This document shows positions 33,891 to 41,642 of a stretch of DNA of 64,000 nucleotides, one piece after another. How positions within the stretch are numbered: position 1 is the stretch's first letter; the number at the start of each line of letters is the position of its first letter. A program made the translations under genes and the position numbers. A model generated the notes under the pieces. It had not been told where the DNA came from. It saw only the letters and a list, made by a program, of their open reading frames with translations, and made no database searches. The DNA is taken from positions 248,001-312,000 of the forward strand of contig NZ_VFNU01000001.1 of the NCBI RefSeq assembly GCF_006715725.1, in the 5' to 3' direction. The stretch comes from Nocardioides sp. SLBN-35 (lineage in GTDB: Bacteria; Actinomycetota; Actinomycetes; Propionibacteriales; Nocardioidaceae).

Positions 33891-36547
33891 ACCTCACCCT
33901 CGGGTTCATCCTCGATCGGAAGGTCATCGTCCTCGTCATCCGGGATGGCAGGCTCCCAATCCGGCACAACGGCGAAGAAGTCGCCTGTGCCTGCAAGGCC
34001 GTTGGCGCCGACTTCGGGGAAGATGACGCCGATGCCGATCAGGTCGGCGGGCGCTTCCATGTCGCGACGACTGGGGTGGTCCTTAGCCTTGAGCGCGACT
34101 CCCTGCGGAATCGAGTGACGACTGATTGGCAGAAGCAGGATCAGCCCGGTCTCGGGTGCCAGCTTCCGCCGCACGCTTGCGGGATCCGACCGACGCGTCT
34201 CTGGTGCCTCGTGGCTCACCTCGACTGGGTCCAGATCGGCGAACCAGTCCTCATGCGACAGAAGGCTCTTGATACTCGCGGTCCCTGGAGGCGGGGTGAT
34301 CAGCGGTGCACGGTTGTTGTTGGGAACCGTGAACGGCAGCCCGAGATCAGAAGCTCCGAGATCATGCGGCGCCCCATCCTTCTTCGGGCGTGCGTTGCTT
34401 CCCACCACGACGACGTTCCATGACGCGTTCGGGGCGAACTTCTCGATCCAATCCCGCATGCGCTGCGAGTTGATGCGCTGCTGATTCGGATGGAACTCGT
34501 ACTCCTTCAGGAGCAAGGAGACTGCATCCGAGTCGACCTGCGGGAGTCGCCAACGTGACCGCGTCCCGATGCGGCTGGCGTTCCCACCCTGCAGAGCGCC
34601 GGTCACGAACTCCCGGACCGCAGCACCGTTGGCCGAGATGATCTCCTCATCGGTCTCGTGGAGCCAGATGGTCTGGTGCCGCTGACCGGCATAGGTCACC
34701 TGGATCTGCTCTACGAAGTGCATCCGATTGCGGGCCACGATCTCGAGCCGCCCCGGATGGGAACGCACGCGCAACCCGAGCTGCCTTGGGGTGACGCCCT
34801 CCACCTCCAGGTGGGTGATGTCGTTCCGGATCTCCTCCTCCACAGCGGCGAGGAATCGGAAGTCCTCCTTGAGGCCCTGGGTCATCCATATTCGTGGGAG
34901 GTCCTCGTACCCGACGCGATAACCGAACCAGCGTCCCATCTGCAGCAGGGTGTCGTAGGTGTTCGAGCTCCGAGTGAAGTACGAGACGACAAGACCCTCG
35001 AGCGTCAGCCCACGAGACAAAGTGCCACCACCGATCGCGATCACGGTCTCGGCCACTGGGTTGCCGAACTGGTCCGTGCGGTTGTAGTCGAGCCGGTCCT
35101 GGGAATATCCGTTGTCGACGATCACCCGGATGGCGCCAATGACATCGTGGATCTGCTCGAGCACAATTGGCCACGCTGGCATTGCCTTACTCGCGACCTC
35201 AGCCGCTCTGTCCCGTTCATCGAGCCAGAGCTTCTCGAGTTCGGATTCGACTGCGCTCAGATCTTCTGCCCAACGTCGCAGGAGCGCCTCGACGCGGGTC
35301 TGCATGGCGAAGTGTGGTGCGACGTACTGAGTGGTGTGGATCAGCATCGAGCTGTGCTTCGCACTTTGGCCTCGCGCCCATCGGATGGCAGTTGCCAGAA
35401 CGAACCACCGCACGGCGTCCACGAGCGAGTCGGGAAGGTCCGGGTCGAAGGCGTAGCGGTCTTCCCGCTTGCTCGGCGGCTTGAGTGAATCGGCCTCGTC
35501 GTCGGTCACGATACGGATGAGGTCGAGACCATCGCTCGGGTCGTCGTCCTCGTTGATCGCCTCGCGGCCGAACAGTCGCTCGGCCCCGAAGTACGCGTCC
35601 GGACGCGGGAGGCTCAGGATGAACTCACCCGGGTACATCTCCTCCTCATCGTTCGGGTTCATGAACACGTTCGCGAACGGGGTGGCCGTGTAGCCGACGT
35701 ACGTACCGGTCGGGATCTGCTTCCAGATCTCCCGGATGCACTTGTTGATGGCGGTGATCTCGTTGGCTCGACGCGGAGAGTTCGGCGTCGCTTGGTCTGC
35801 CTCGTCATCGAGGAGCAGGATCGGGACCTTCCGGCGAATGTCCTCAGGGATGTCTTGGAGCCAAGCTGCCAAGCGCCGGAGTCGGCTGGCGTTCTTCTTC
35901 ACCACCATCAGCGTGCGCACGTTGTTGCCGAGCAGCGCAGCCCCGTGCACGTGACCACCGAAGTCGGACTCGGGTTTGGTGAGCGTCGTCCATCGGCTGT
36001 GGTCGACCAAGTCCTGCTCGAGGCGGATCTGCGTCTGACGACGGAGGTTCTCGAAGGTTCCCGACAGCACGATGACGAGTCGGTACCCACAGTCGGCTGC
36101 CTTGGCGATCACCGATGTGTAGTTGGCGGTCTTGCCTGACTGCACGTAGCCGATCACCAAGCCACGCTTCGATAAGCCTGGAACAGCGGGATTGGCGAGC
36201 TGCGCCACCACCTTGGTTGACGCCTCGTCGACATCGTCGATCACCGCTTCCATGCCTTGCGCTAGAAGCTGGTTCCGAACCTTGGTCCAGTCCGGGTCGC
36301 CCTCCTGAGGTCCGCGGTACCAAGGGGCCGTTTGAAGTTCGGCGACGACACCGCCGACGCCCGTGCCTGGAGGGTCGTTGAGAATCGCCGCGTTGGCCGC
36401 TTCCTTGCGGAACAACTCGATCGCCGGTGCCAAGAGCGCGACGTCGATCTTCATCCCCTTCGCGAAGCGCGCAGCGGCGTCGTCGACAGTGAGATTGTGC
36501 TGATGCATCAACAGCACGAGCTGATTCAGTGCGAACTCAGCATCCAT
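33887..36547 (-). CDS. Z1-domain superfamily II helicase-like protein
   Basis: First gene of the minus-strand operon; 886 residues from the ATG at 36547 (the upstream extension shows no similarity and runs toward the divergent methyltransferase gene). Walker A is 'GYVQSGKT' (residues 133-140), motif II is 'LLLDDEADQAT' with DDEAD at 247-251, motif III-like 'VGYTATPFANVF' follows, and the Z1 core 'IGGGTLSRGLTLEGLVVSYF' with 'LLQMGRWFGYR' carries the C-terminal helicase motifs. Z1 proteins occur in restriction-like operons with GHKL ATPases. A DNA translocation or remodelling role is likely. Confidence 0.9.
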   Translation of the reverse strand: MDAEFALNQLVLLMHQHNLTVDDAAARFAKGMKIDVALLAPAIELFRKEAANAAILNDPPGTGVGGVVAELQTAPWYRGPQEGDPDWTKVRNQLLAQGMEAVIDDVDEASTKVVAQLANPAVPGLSKRGLVIGYVQSGKTANYTSVIAKAADCGYRLVIVLSGTFENLRRQTQIRLEQDLVDHSRWTTLTKPESDFGGHVHGAALLGNNVRTLMVVKKNASRLRRLAAWLQDIPEDIRRKVPILLLDDEADQATPNSPRRANEITAINKCIREIWKQIPTGTYVGYTATPFANVFMNPNDEEEMYPGEFILSLPRPDAYFGAERLFGREAINEDDDPSDGLDLIRIVTDDEADSLKPPSKREDRYAFDPDLPDSLVDAVRWFVLATAIRWARGQSAKHSSMLIHTTQYVAPHFAMQTRVEALLRRWAEDLSAVESELEKLWLDERDRAAEVASKAMPAWPIVLEQIHDVIGAIRVIVDNGYSQDRLDYNRTDQFGNPVAETVIAIGGGTLSRGLTLEGLVVSYFTRSSNTYDTLLQMGRWFGYRVGYEDLPRIWMTQGLKEDFRFLAAVEEEIRNDITHLEVEGVTPRQLGLRVRSHPGRLEIVARNRMHFVEQIQVTYAGQRHQTIWLHETDEEIISANGAAVREFVTGALQGGNASRIGTRSRWRLPQVDSDAVSLLLKEYEFHPNQQRINSQRMRDWIEKFAPNASWNVVVVGSNARPKKDGAPHDLGASDLGLPFTVPNNNRAPLITPPPGTASIKSLLSHEDWFADLDPVEVSHEAPETRRSDPASVRRKLAPETGLILLLPISRHSIPQGVALKAKDHPSRRDMEAPADLIGIGVIFPEVGANGLAGTGDFFAVVPDWEPAIPDDEDDDLPIEDEPEGEV

Positions 36548-36648
36548 CCGGGCTCGACCCTCCGTCGCTGGACAGTGCTCGTGGATAAGGCAAAGCAATC
36601 CTGCCAGTCGTCCCGACGGGGCGGGGTGGACTTCGTTAGAATCCGCTG
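36548..36648. promoter_or_regulatory. Divergent promoter region between Z1 operon and methyltransferase
   Basis: The 101-base gap must hold promoters in both directions. For the methyltransferase, a good -10 hexamer TAGAAT at 36637-36642 ends six bases before the GTG start and there is no ribosome-binding site, which indicates leaderless translation. The Z1 side has no clear hexamer. No HTH controller gene is present in the island. Confidence 0.5.
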
Positions 36649-38562
36649 GTGAGTCCGCAGACGTCCGACGCCCCGGTGCGGATCGATCGCGGCCAAGCGC
36701 TTCGCTTGCCGCCACATCGCGATCATTGCACCGACGTCGAAGAACTGGCCGCACTTGCGAAGCGGCTCCGCGGCAGAGGGAAACGGCCACTACTCGCGGC
36801 CGATCTGTTCGCCGGCGCTGGGGGCATGAGCCTTGGACTCGAGGACGCCGGGATGAAGGTCGTCTTCGGCGCCGACTTCGATCCCGAGGCGCTCCAGACG
36901 CACCGGCATCACTTCGGCGGCATGGCCGTCGGCTGGGATCTCGGCGACGCCCAACGCGTCCAAGAAGTTGGCGAGATCCTTCGCGCGATCAACATCGACG
37001 TTGTCGCCGGCGGTCCTCCCTGTCAACCGTTCTCCAAGGCCGGACGCTCCGGCATGCGGTATTTGGTCCAGCACGGGCTCAGGGAGCCTCACGACAAGCG
37101 GCGCGACCTCTGGGAGTCCTATCTGGAGATCGTGCGCTCAGCTCAGCCCAGAGCAGTCATCATGGAGAACGTTCCGGACATGGCTCTGGACAGGGAGATG
37201 TTCATCCTGCGCTCGATCGTCCGCCGCCTCGAGGACTGGGGCTACTCGGTTCAGGAGCGCGTCGTGGACACCTATCGATATGGCGTGCCGCAGTTCCGCC
37301 AGCGTCTGATCCTTGTTGCGCTTCGTGACGGCATCGAATTCGATTGGCCCGAAGAGTCAAGCAAGAAGGTCACTCTCGGAAACGCGATCAGAGACCTTCC
37401 CCCCGTCGGTCCGAAGGACGGCTGGCTTGCCGACGAGACCCGCCAGTCCTGGCGTCCGTACGCCGGCCCTCAGACTGCATTCCAGCGTGAGATGCGCGTT
37501 GGCGTACCCGCGGCGCATGGGAATCGCGTGTACGACCACGTCACGCGTCGTGTTCGCGACGACGACGAGGCCGCCTTCGAATACCTCGACACGAAGACCA
37601 AGTACTCCGAGCTACCCGAAGATCTCAAGCGTTACCGCGACGACATCTTCGATGACAAGTACAAGCGGCTTGACGCAGATGACCTGTCGCGGACGATCAC
37701 AGCCCACATCGCGAAGGATGGCTACTGGTACATCCATCCAGAACAGAACCGGACGTTGACCATCCGTGAGGCCGCGCGGATCCAGACCTTCCCCGACCAC
37801 TTCCGGTTCGCTGGCCCGCCCACCGCCGCATTCCGTCAGATCGGCAACGCAGTTCCGCCCAGGCTGGGTAGGGCGATCGGCGCTGCCGTCACGGAGGTGT
37901 TGGGGCGCAAGTCGCACTCGCTCGCTATCCACACCGGCCTGACCCGAGGAGCTCTCGCCGATTGGGCGCGTACCTCGGAACTCGTGAGCCCGTGGCTGCG
38001 CTCAGGATCGAGATGGCTGGTCGTACTCGGAGACACGCTTCTGGGGGACGAATCATCCACAATCACAGAAGCGTTGTGGCCGGTCATTGAGGCTTGGTCG
38101 ACGCCAGAGTTCTTCGTCGCAGATAAGGAGCGCGCAATCGAGGTAGCGGCGTGGCTCGGCAAGGACGAGTCCGCCCAAGCGCTTCTAGAACTCGCCACGA
38201 CGGTCGGCGCCGAGGGCGGGTCTTTAGACGACGCGCATCTGGCCGATCTCGTTGGACGCGGCTTGCTGCGCCGGTCCGCTTCAGAGCTCGCGATGATCGC
38301 GGACCCAGAAGGAGAGGAGCCGGTGATCGCGAACACGGCCGCGCTCAGGGTTGCCGGCCGCTTCTTCCAGGGCACCGAGCGTTGGCTCAAGAACCGAAAC
38401 TCGGATGGGCGCATCGCAGTCGGGCGGCTGATCGGCTTCGATGAGGAGAGTCGCCAAGCACAGATTGCGCTGATTGAGCTTGGTGCCAGGCTGTGCACCC
38501 CCAAAGCACCGGGCTGTGGGGAGTGTCCCCTGATGACATGGTGCCGTTACGCCCAGCGATGA
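36649..38562 (+). CDS. C5-cytosine DNA methyltransferase with endonuclease-III-like C-terminal domain
   Basis: A 637-residue protein. The methyltransferase has motif I 'DLFAGAGGMSLGL' (52-64), motif IV 'GGPPCQPFSKAG' with catalytic Cys125, motif VI 'ENV' (173-175), motif VIII 'QFRQRL' (215-220) and motif X 'RQIGNAVPP', so it should be active. Past about residue 415 a second domain of about 220 residues ends with Cys616, Cys623, Cys626 and Cys632, the exact C-x6-C-x2-C-x5-C spacing of the endonuclease III/MutY 4Fe-4S loop, preceded by 'IALIELGARLC'. The helix-hairpin-helix part is degenerate. Expected role: protective methylation plus mismatch or lesion handling. The start is the near-leaderless GTG. 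Confidence 0.88.
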   Translation: MSPQTSDAPVRIDRGQALRLPPHRDHCTDVEELAALAKRLRGRGKRPLLAADLFAGAGGMSLGLEDAGMKVVFGADFDPEALQTHRHHFGGMAVGWDLGDAQRVQEVGEILRAINIDVVAGGPPCQPFSKAGRSGMRYLVQHGLREPHDKRRDLWESYLEIVRSAQPRAVIMENVPDMALDREMFILRSIVRRLEDWGYSVQERVVDTYRYGVPQFRQRLILVALRDGIEFDWPEESSKKVTLGNAIRDLPPVGPKDGWLADETRQSWRPYAGPQTAFQREMRVGVPAAHGNRVYDHVTRRVRDDDEAAFEYLDTKTKYSELPEDLKRYRDDIFDDKYKRLDADDLSRTITAHIAKDGYWYIHPEQNRTLTIREAARIQTFPDHFRFAGPPTAAFRQIGNAVPPRLGRAIGAAVTEVLGRKSHSLAIHTGLTRGALADWARTSELVSPWLRSGSRWLVVLGDTLLGDESSTITEALWPVIEAWSTPEFFVADKERAIEVAAWLGKDESAQALLELATTVGAEGGSLDDAHLADLVGRGLLRRSASELAMIADPEGEEPVIANTAALRVAGRFFQGTERWLKNRNSDGRIAVGRLIGFDEESRQAQIALIELGARLCTPKAPGCGECPLMTWCRYAQR

Positions 38563-38570
38563 GACGACAG

Positions 38571-39857
38571 TCAGAGGTGGAGCTGCTTGGCGAGCTCCGG
38601 ATTGCGCTTGCGAAGCGTGGCGATCGCCTTTCGGAACTCAGGCAGCGTGGCCCCTTCGAGCATCGCTGCCTTGAGGGCGATCCCGACATCTCGGAGAGCG
38701 GTCTCCGAGGCCTTTGAACCCTTCCCGGCCTCGCTACGGCCACCTGCGTTCGCCGACCGTCGGTAGGCGTCATCGGCCAAGACACACAGCTCTTGGACCG
38801 GTCGTTCAAGCATTTGCCGCAGGGCAGGCGGGAGCTCGACGCTCATCTTCGCGACGTTGATCTGGAAGGCCTCGTCGAGATCGGTGTCGAAGTCGATCGC
38901 AGCCCGTGCAAGCTTCATGTGCTCATCGATGCCACGGAGACCGGACCACCCACCGTGCTGGACAAGACGATCGGCTCGGTAGATGTACAGGCCTTGCTGG
39001 CGGTTCCACTTCAGTGGACCCGAGAGCCGTTCGAACTCCTCCAGGGATGAGAAACGGTCACGCGCAGGAAGGACGACGCCACGGAATCGAACCTCGGACG
39101 ATCCATCCTCCGTCTCGATCTCAAAGGTCTGCTCGGGGAGGAGGGTTCGCTCCGGCTCGTCGGGAGCGAACGGATCCCAAGGGCGGAGCTTGTCCTCATC
39201 GACGCAGACCACGACCTCGCCGCGGCCATCCACATCCCCTGCGATGAACCGGTGAAAGACCATCGCGAGATGCTCAGCGGTCTTCGACGCCAAGGACCGC
39301 AGTCGTCGTCGACCCCAACCGCTTTCGGCGTACCGCTCGGGCAGGACGCGGTCCAAGTCCTCCCAGACCACAACAGTGCCCGGCGATTCCCGCAGATACC
39401 CCTTCGCCCGCTCGATCGCCGGCGATGTCTCGTTCGCCGTGATATCCCACCGGTCGGTTCTCTCGATCCGGTTCAGGTCGAGAGTCATCACTCGGATGGC
39501 ACGCTGTTTGGCTGACGTCCGTGTGACAACGGTGAGCTTGCGACACTGCGAGAAAGAACCAGTCTTCAGCCCCAGCCCGAACCGTCCGAGCTCGTTGGTC
39601 TCGTAGGTGCGGCGTGACCCGAAACGCAGCGCTTCGATCAGACCTGACTCCGTCATACCGAGTCCGTCATCACTGATAAGCACGTAAGAGTCATTCGGCT
39701 CGAACTGCGTGAAGACGTTGATGCGCGTCGCTCCTGCTGTGATCGAATTGTCGACCAGATCCGCGACTGCAGTCGGGAAGTCGTAGCCAATGTCGCGGAG
39801 CGAACCCGTCAGTCGCGCGGCGGACGGGGCGACCTCATACGTCTTGGTTCCTGCCAT
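38571..39857 (-). CDS. MutL/MORC-like GHKL ATPase
   Basis: A 428-residue ATP-binding protein, distinct from the 597-residue one. Motifs: 'AVADLVDNSITAGA' with Asp33 and Asn37, 'SDDGLGM' (62-68), and 'GRFGLGLKTGSFSQCRKLTV' (from 91), the last resembling MutL/MORC lids. A second transducer-like domain follows with 'GLYIYRADRLVQHGGWSGL'. It lies convergent to the methyltransferase, with eight bases between the two stop codons, and divergent from vsr with 26 bases between the starts. In MutL, ATP binding coordinates mismatch nicking, so pairing with a Vsr-type nuclease is meaningful, though the link is inference. Confidence 0.85.
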   Translation of the reverse strand: MAGTKTYEVAPSAARLTGSLRDIGYDFPTAVADLVDNSITAGATRINVFTQFEPNDSYVLISDDGLGMTESGLIEALRFGSRRTYETNELGRFGLGLKTGSFSQCRKLTVVTRTSAKQRAIRVMTLDLNRIERTDRWDITANETSPAIERAKGYLRESPGTVVVWEDLDRVLPERYAESGWGRRRLRSLASKTAEHLAMVFHRFIAGDVDGRGEVVVCVDEDKLRPWDPFAPDEPERTLLPEQTFEIETEDGSSEVRFRGVVLPARDRFSSLEEFERLSGPLKWNRQQGLYIYRADRLVQHGGWSGLRGIDEHMKLARAAIDFDTDLDEAFQINVAKMSVELPPALRQMLERPVQELCVLADDAYRRSANAGGRSEAGKGSKASETALRDVGIALKAAMLEGATLPEFRKAIATLRKRNPELAKQLHL

Positions 39858-39883
39858 CGGACGATCCTCCTACAGTTCAAAGC

Positions 39884-40393
39884 ATGCCAGGCGAAGCGTC
39901 TCGTGACCGGCGATTGGATCGGTGTGTTGCGCCTGCACTCTCACAGACGGCACTGACAGAGCCGCCCGTCTCGCCTGCCACGCGCCGCACCATGCAGGCG
40001 AACAGAGGCCGAGACACAGGGCCAGAGGTGGCGCTGCGCTCATTGCTCCATCGCGCAGGCTTGCGCTTCCGCGTCGATCTTGAGCTTCCCTTCGATCGTC
40101 GCAGACGAGCCGACATTGTATTCACGCGTGCCGGTCTGTACGTCTTCGTCGACGGCTGCTTCTGGCACGGCTGTCCCGACCACTTCGTGATGCCGAAGAC
40201 TCGCGAGTCCTTCTGGCGCGACAAGATCGAGGGAAATCGAGCGAGGGACGCCGACAGCGCCGCCCGCCTTCGTACGCTTGGCTTCGACGTCCTCCGGATC
40301 TGGGAACACATTCCGCCGCAGGATGCGGCCGAGATCGTTATGGCTCGGTACACCCAGCGAGTGGCGGACAAGGACCTCGCATCGAGGCTATGA
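39884..40393 (+). CDS. vsr: Very-short-patch-repair (Vsr) type endonuclease
   Basis: A 169-residue protein with the Vsr fold. Key blocks are 'MQANRGRDTGPEVALRSLLHRAGLRF', 'RRRRADIVFTRAGLYVFVDGCFWHGC' and 'FWRDKIEGNRARD'. Asp77 matches the metal-binding catalytic Asp of E. coli Vsr, and His95 in 'CFWHGCPDH' matches its catalytic His. Vsr nicks 5' of T in T:G mismatches that arise from 5-methylcytosine deamination and commonly accompanies C5-methyltransferases. The first 33 residues are extra to the family; an ATG at codon 37 would give a shorter form but cuts the conserved block. Confidence 0.9.
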   Translation: MPGEASRDRRLDRCVAPALSQTALTEPPVSPATRRTMQANRGRDTGPEVALRSLLHRAGLRFRVDLELPFDRRRRADIVFTRAGLYVFVDGCFWHGCPDHFVMPKTRESFWRDKIEGNRARDADSAARLRTLGFDVLRIWEHIPPQDAAEIVMARYTQRVADKDLASRL

Positions 40394-40480
40394 ACGCGGC
40401 CACACCTCAGCACAGCGATATCCGGTGGTGGCGGCTCCAGCCACGTGCGATCGTGATCCGCTCGCGCGAAGGGAGAGACG

Positions 40481-40630
40481 ATGACTACTTCGCTCACGGC
40501 AGACCAGCACTTCGGGCACGCCCGGCTGCTGGAGCTGTCAGCCGCCCGCGGCGCGGCGTTCCCGTCGGTGGCGGAGATGAATGAGCGGCTCGTGCACAAC
40601 TGGAACTCCGTCGTACAGCCGCTTGCTGAT
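40481..40630 (+). pseudogene. Metallophosphoesterase fragment, N-terminal part
   Basis: After a GGGAGAGACG ribosome-binding site the first 45 codons ('SLTADQHFGHARLLELS', 'VAEMNERLVHNWNSVV') look like the start of a calcineurin-like phosphoesterase, including the Asp-x-His metal motif. The frame stays open to 41131, but the later residues are basic, low-complexity and unlike the family, so the homologous part ends near 40,620. It appears to be a truncated remnant at the right edge of the island. Confidence 0.6.
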
Positions 40631-40821
40631 CGTGCCCTTCGCGAGATTGGTGTCTACGTCGTACCCGGCGACCCAGCGCTCGTACGTCGCACCGTCCATG
40701 GTTCCGGCCGCGACCACCTCTTTACGACCCGTTACGGAAGCGTCGTGCGGCGCGACAGGTCCGACGATTTGACCGCCCATCTACCACCGCAAGCCGGCTT
40801 GGTCCGAGCGGGCGCCGGTAG

Positions 40822-41157
40822 ATCGAGCGACTCGAGGAGACCTGCACCAAGCACGGGGCCGGCATCTGGGTCGTGCCCGGCAACCACGAGGACTGGGGAA
40901 GCCTCACACGGCTCTGGTCCGACCCGCAGCACACCGGCAGGCCGCTGCACCTCTCCAAGCACATCGCCATGCTGCCGCGCGGCTACCGGTTCGAGTTGGA
41001 GGGTCGGACCTTCGTCTCCCTCGGCGGAGCGACATCGGTGGATCTCGAGTACCGCTCCCGGGGCCAGGACTGGTCGCCCGAAGAAGCCATCACCGACGAC
41101 GATGTCGCACGCGTCGTCGGCGGCGGGCTGACCTGCGGCTTCTCTGGTGGAGCCTAG
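40822..41157 (+). pseudogene. Metallophosphoesterase fragment, C-terminal part, cut at the island border
   Basis: From just after an in-frame TAG at 40819-40821 the frame encodes 'IERLEETCTKHGAGIWVVPG' and then 'NHEDW', a metal-binding GNHED motif, and 'LEGRTFVSLGGATSVDLEYR', typical of calcineurin-like enzymes seen in phages and Actinobacteria. There is no proper start, and the frame runs into the tRNA-Ala end. It is either a second decayed enzyme or the displaced rest of the fragment at 40,481. Confidence 0.6.
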
Positions 41158-41164
41158 GGGACTC
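41146..41164. other. attR: right boundary of the island within tRNA-Ala
   Basis: The right copy of the 19-base direct repeat (one mismatch to 26780-26798). It covers the 3' acceptor strand and part of the T arm of the tRNA on the minus strand, so integration left a functional tRNA. Confidence 0.8.
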
Positions 41165-41220
41165 GAACCCCTAACCCCCTGCTTGCAAAGCAGGTGCGCT
41201 ACCAATTGCGCCAAGGCCCC
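41148..41220 (-). tRNA. tRNA-Ala (anticodon TGC)
   Basis: A complete cloverleaf of 73 bases folds on the minus strand: acceptor GGGGCCT/AGGCTCC, D stem GCGC/GCGC, anticodon stem CCTGC/GCAGG with loop TTTGCAA, and T stem AGGGG/CCCCT. CCA is encoded at 41147-41145. It is the attachment site of the island. Confidence 0.97.
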
Positions 41221-41251
41221 CTGCTCAGCCGTACGACGGCCGAGCGGGTGT

Positions 41252-41377
41252 TCAGTTCTTCGGAAGCCTGTCGGTGGCCTCGGCCCAGAGGGCTTGCTCG
41301 GCCTTGCTCTCCTGGAGCTTGCGGCCGGCGATGACAACGCCGGCGAGGCCGAAGACCGCGAGAAGAATCTTCTTCAT
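41252..41377 (-). CDS. DLW-39 family micro-protein
   Basis: A 41-residue protein: 'MKKILLAVFGLAGVVIAGRK' forms one membrane helix and the tail reads 'LQESKAEQALWAEATDRLPKN'. The AEQ-LWAEATD tail is the hallmark of the DLW-39 family, which lies beside tRNA-Ile/tRNA-Ala and gyrA in Actinobacteria. A ribosome-binding site (GGAGGAGCGG on the coding strand) precedes the ATG. The function is unknown. Confidence 0.85.
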   Translation of the reverse strand: MKKILLAVFGLAGVVIAGRKLQESKAEQALWAEATDRLPKN

Positions 41378-41399
41378 GAACCGCTCCTCCTTCGAAGAA

Positions 41400-41429
41400 G
41401 CCCCGGTCCGCGGTGACCGCGGCCGGGGC
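41400..41429. terminator. Hairpin terminator after tRNA-Ile
   Basis: GCCCCGG-T-CCGCGG and CCGCGGCCGGGGC pair with a single bulged base and a TGA loop. It lies between tRNA-Ile and the DLW-39 gene, in line with termination of the minus-strand tRNA transcript. Confidence 0.7.
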
Positions 41430-41435
41430 TTTCCG

Positions 41436-41509
41436 TGGGCCTAAGAGGACTTGAACCTCTGACCCCCACATTATCAGTGTGGTGCTCTAACCGTCTGAGC
41501 TATAGGCCC
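41436..41509 (-). tRNA. tRNA-Ile (anticodon GAT)
   Basis: A complete 74-base cloverleaf on the minus strand: acceptor GGGCCTA/TAGGCCC, anticodon loop CTGATAA with GAT, T loop TTCAAGT. CCA is not encoded. It lies downstream of gyrA and DUF3566, the usual actinobacterial arrangement. Confidence 0.97.
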
Positions 41510-41599
41510 GGGTGACTCGCCGCTCCGGGTGGAAGCCCCTCGGCAGCAAGCCGAGGACAGACACTACCGGAGCCATGGATCTGCCGACAAAACGGGGGC

Positions 41600-41637
41600 G
41601 TCTCGTGACGGTTGCTGCGCGACCTCCTCGACGTCCG
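41600..41637. repeat. REP-like intergenic element, copy 1
   Basis: Similar along its length to 44884-44921, with the shared core GCTGCGCGACCTCCTCGAC. The arms around CTGCG can pair weakly. It sits immediately below DUF3566 and above tRNA-Ile. Confidence 0.55.
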
Positions 41638-41642
41638 AAGGC

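Larger units (their letters stand above)
26780..41164. mobile_element. Integrated genomic island at tRNA-Ala carrying a defence system
   Basis: About 14.4 kb bounded by a direct repeat of the tRNA-Ala(TGC) 3' end. The intact tRNA is on the right, and a tyrosine integrase remnant lies directly inside the left repeat. The stretch 28.2-40.4 kb is clearly less GC-rich and uses A/T third positions much more than its flanks, a sign of foreign origin. Cargo: EVE/PUA-like HNH nuclease, two orphan proteins, GHKL ATPase, PD-(D/E)XK protein, Z1 helicase, cytosine methyltransferase, a second GHKL ATPase, Vsr-type nuclease and phosphoesterase remnants. No replication, packaging or conjugation genes are visible. 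Confidence 0.85.

Noticed and set aside
40390..40584. Small frame overlapping the vsr stop codon
   Set aside because: It has no recognisable family, becomes Arg/Ala-rich shadow, and overlaps the better-supported phosphoesterase start at 40481.
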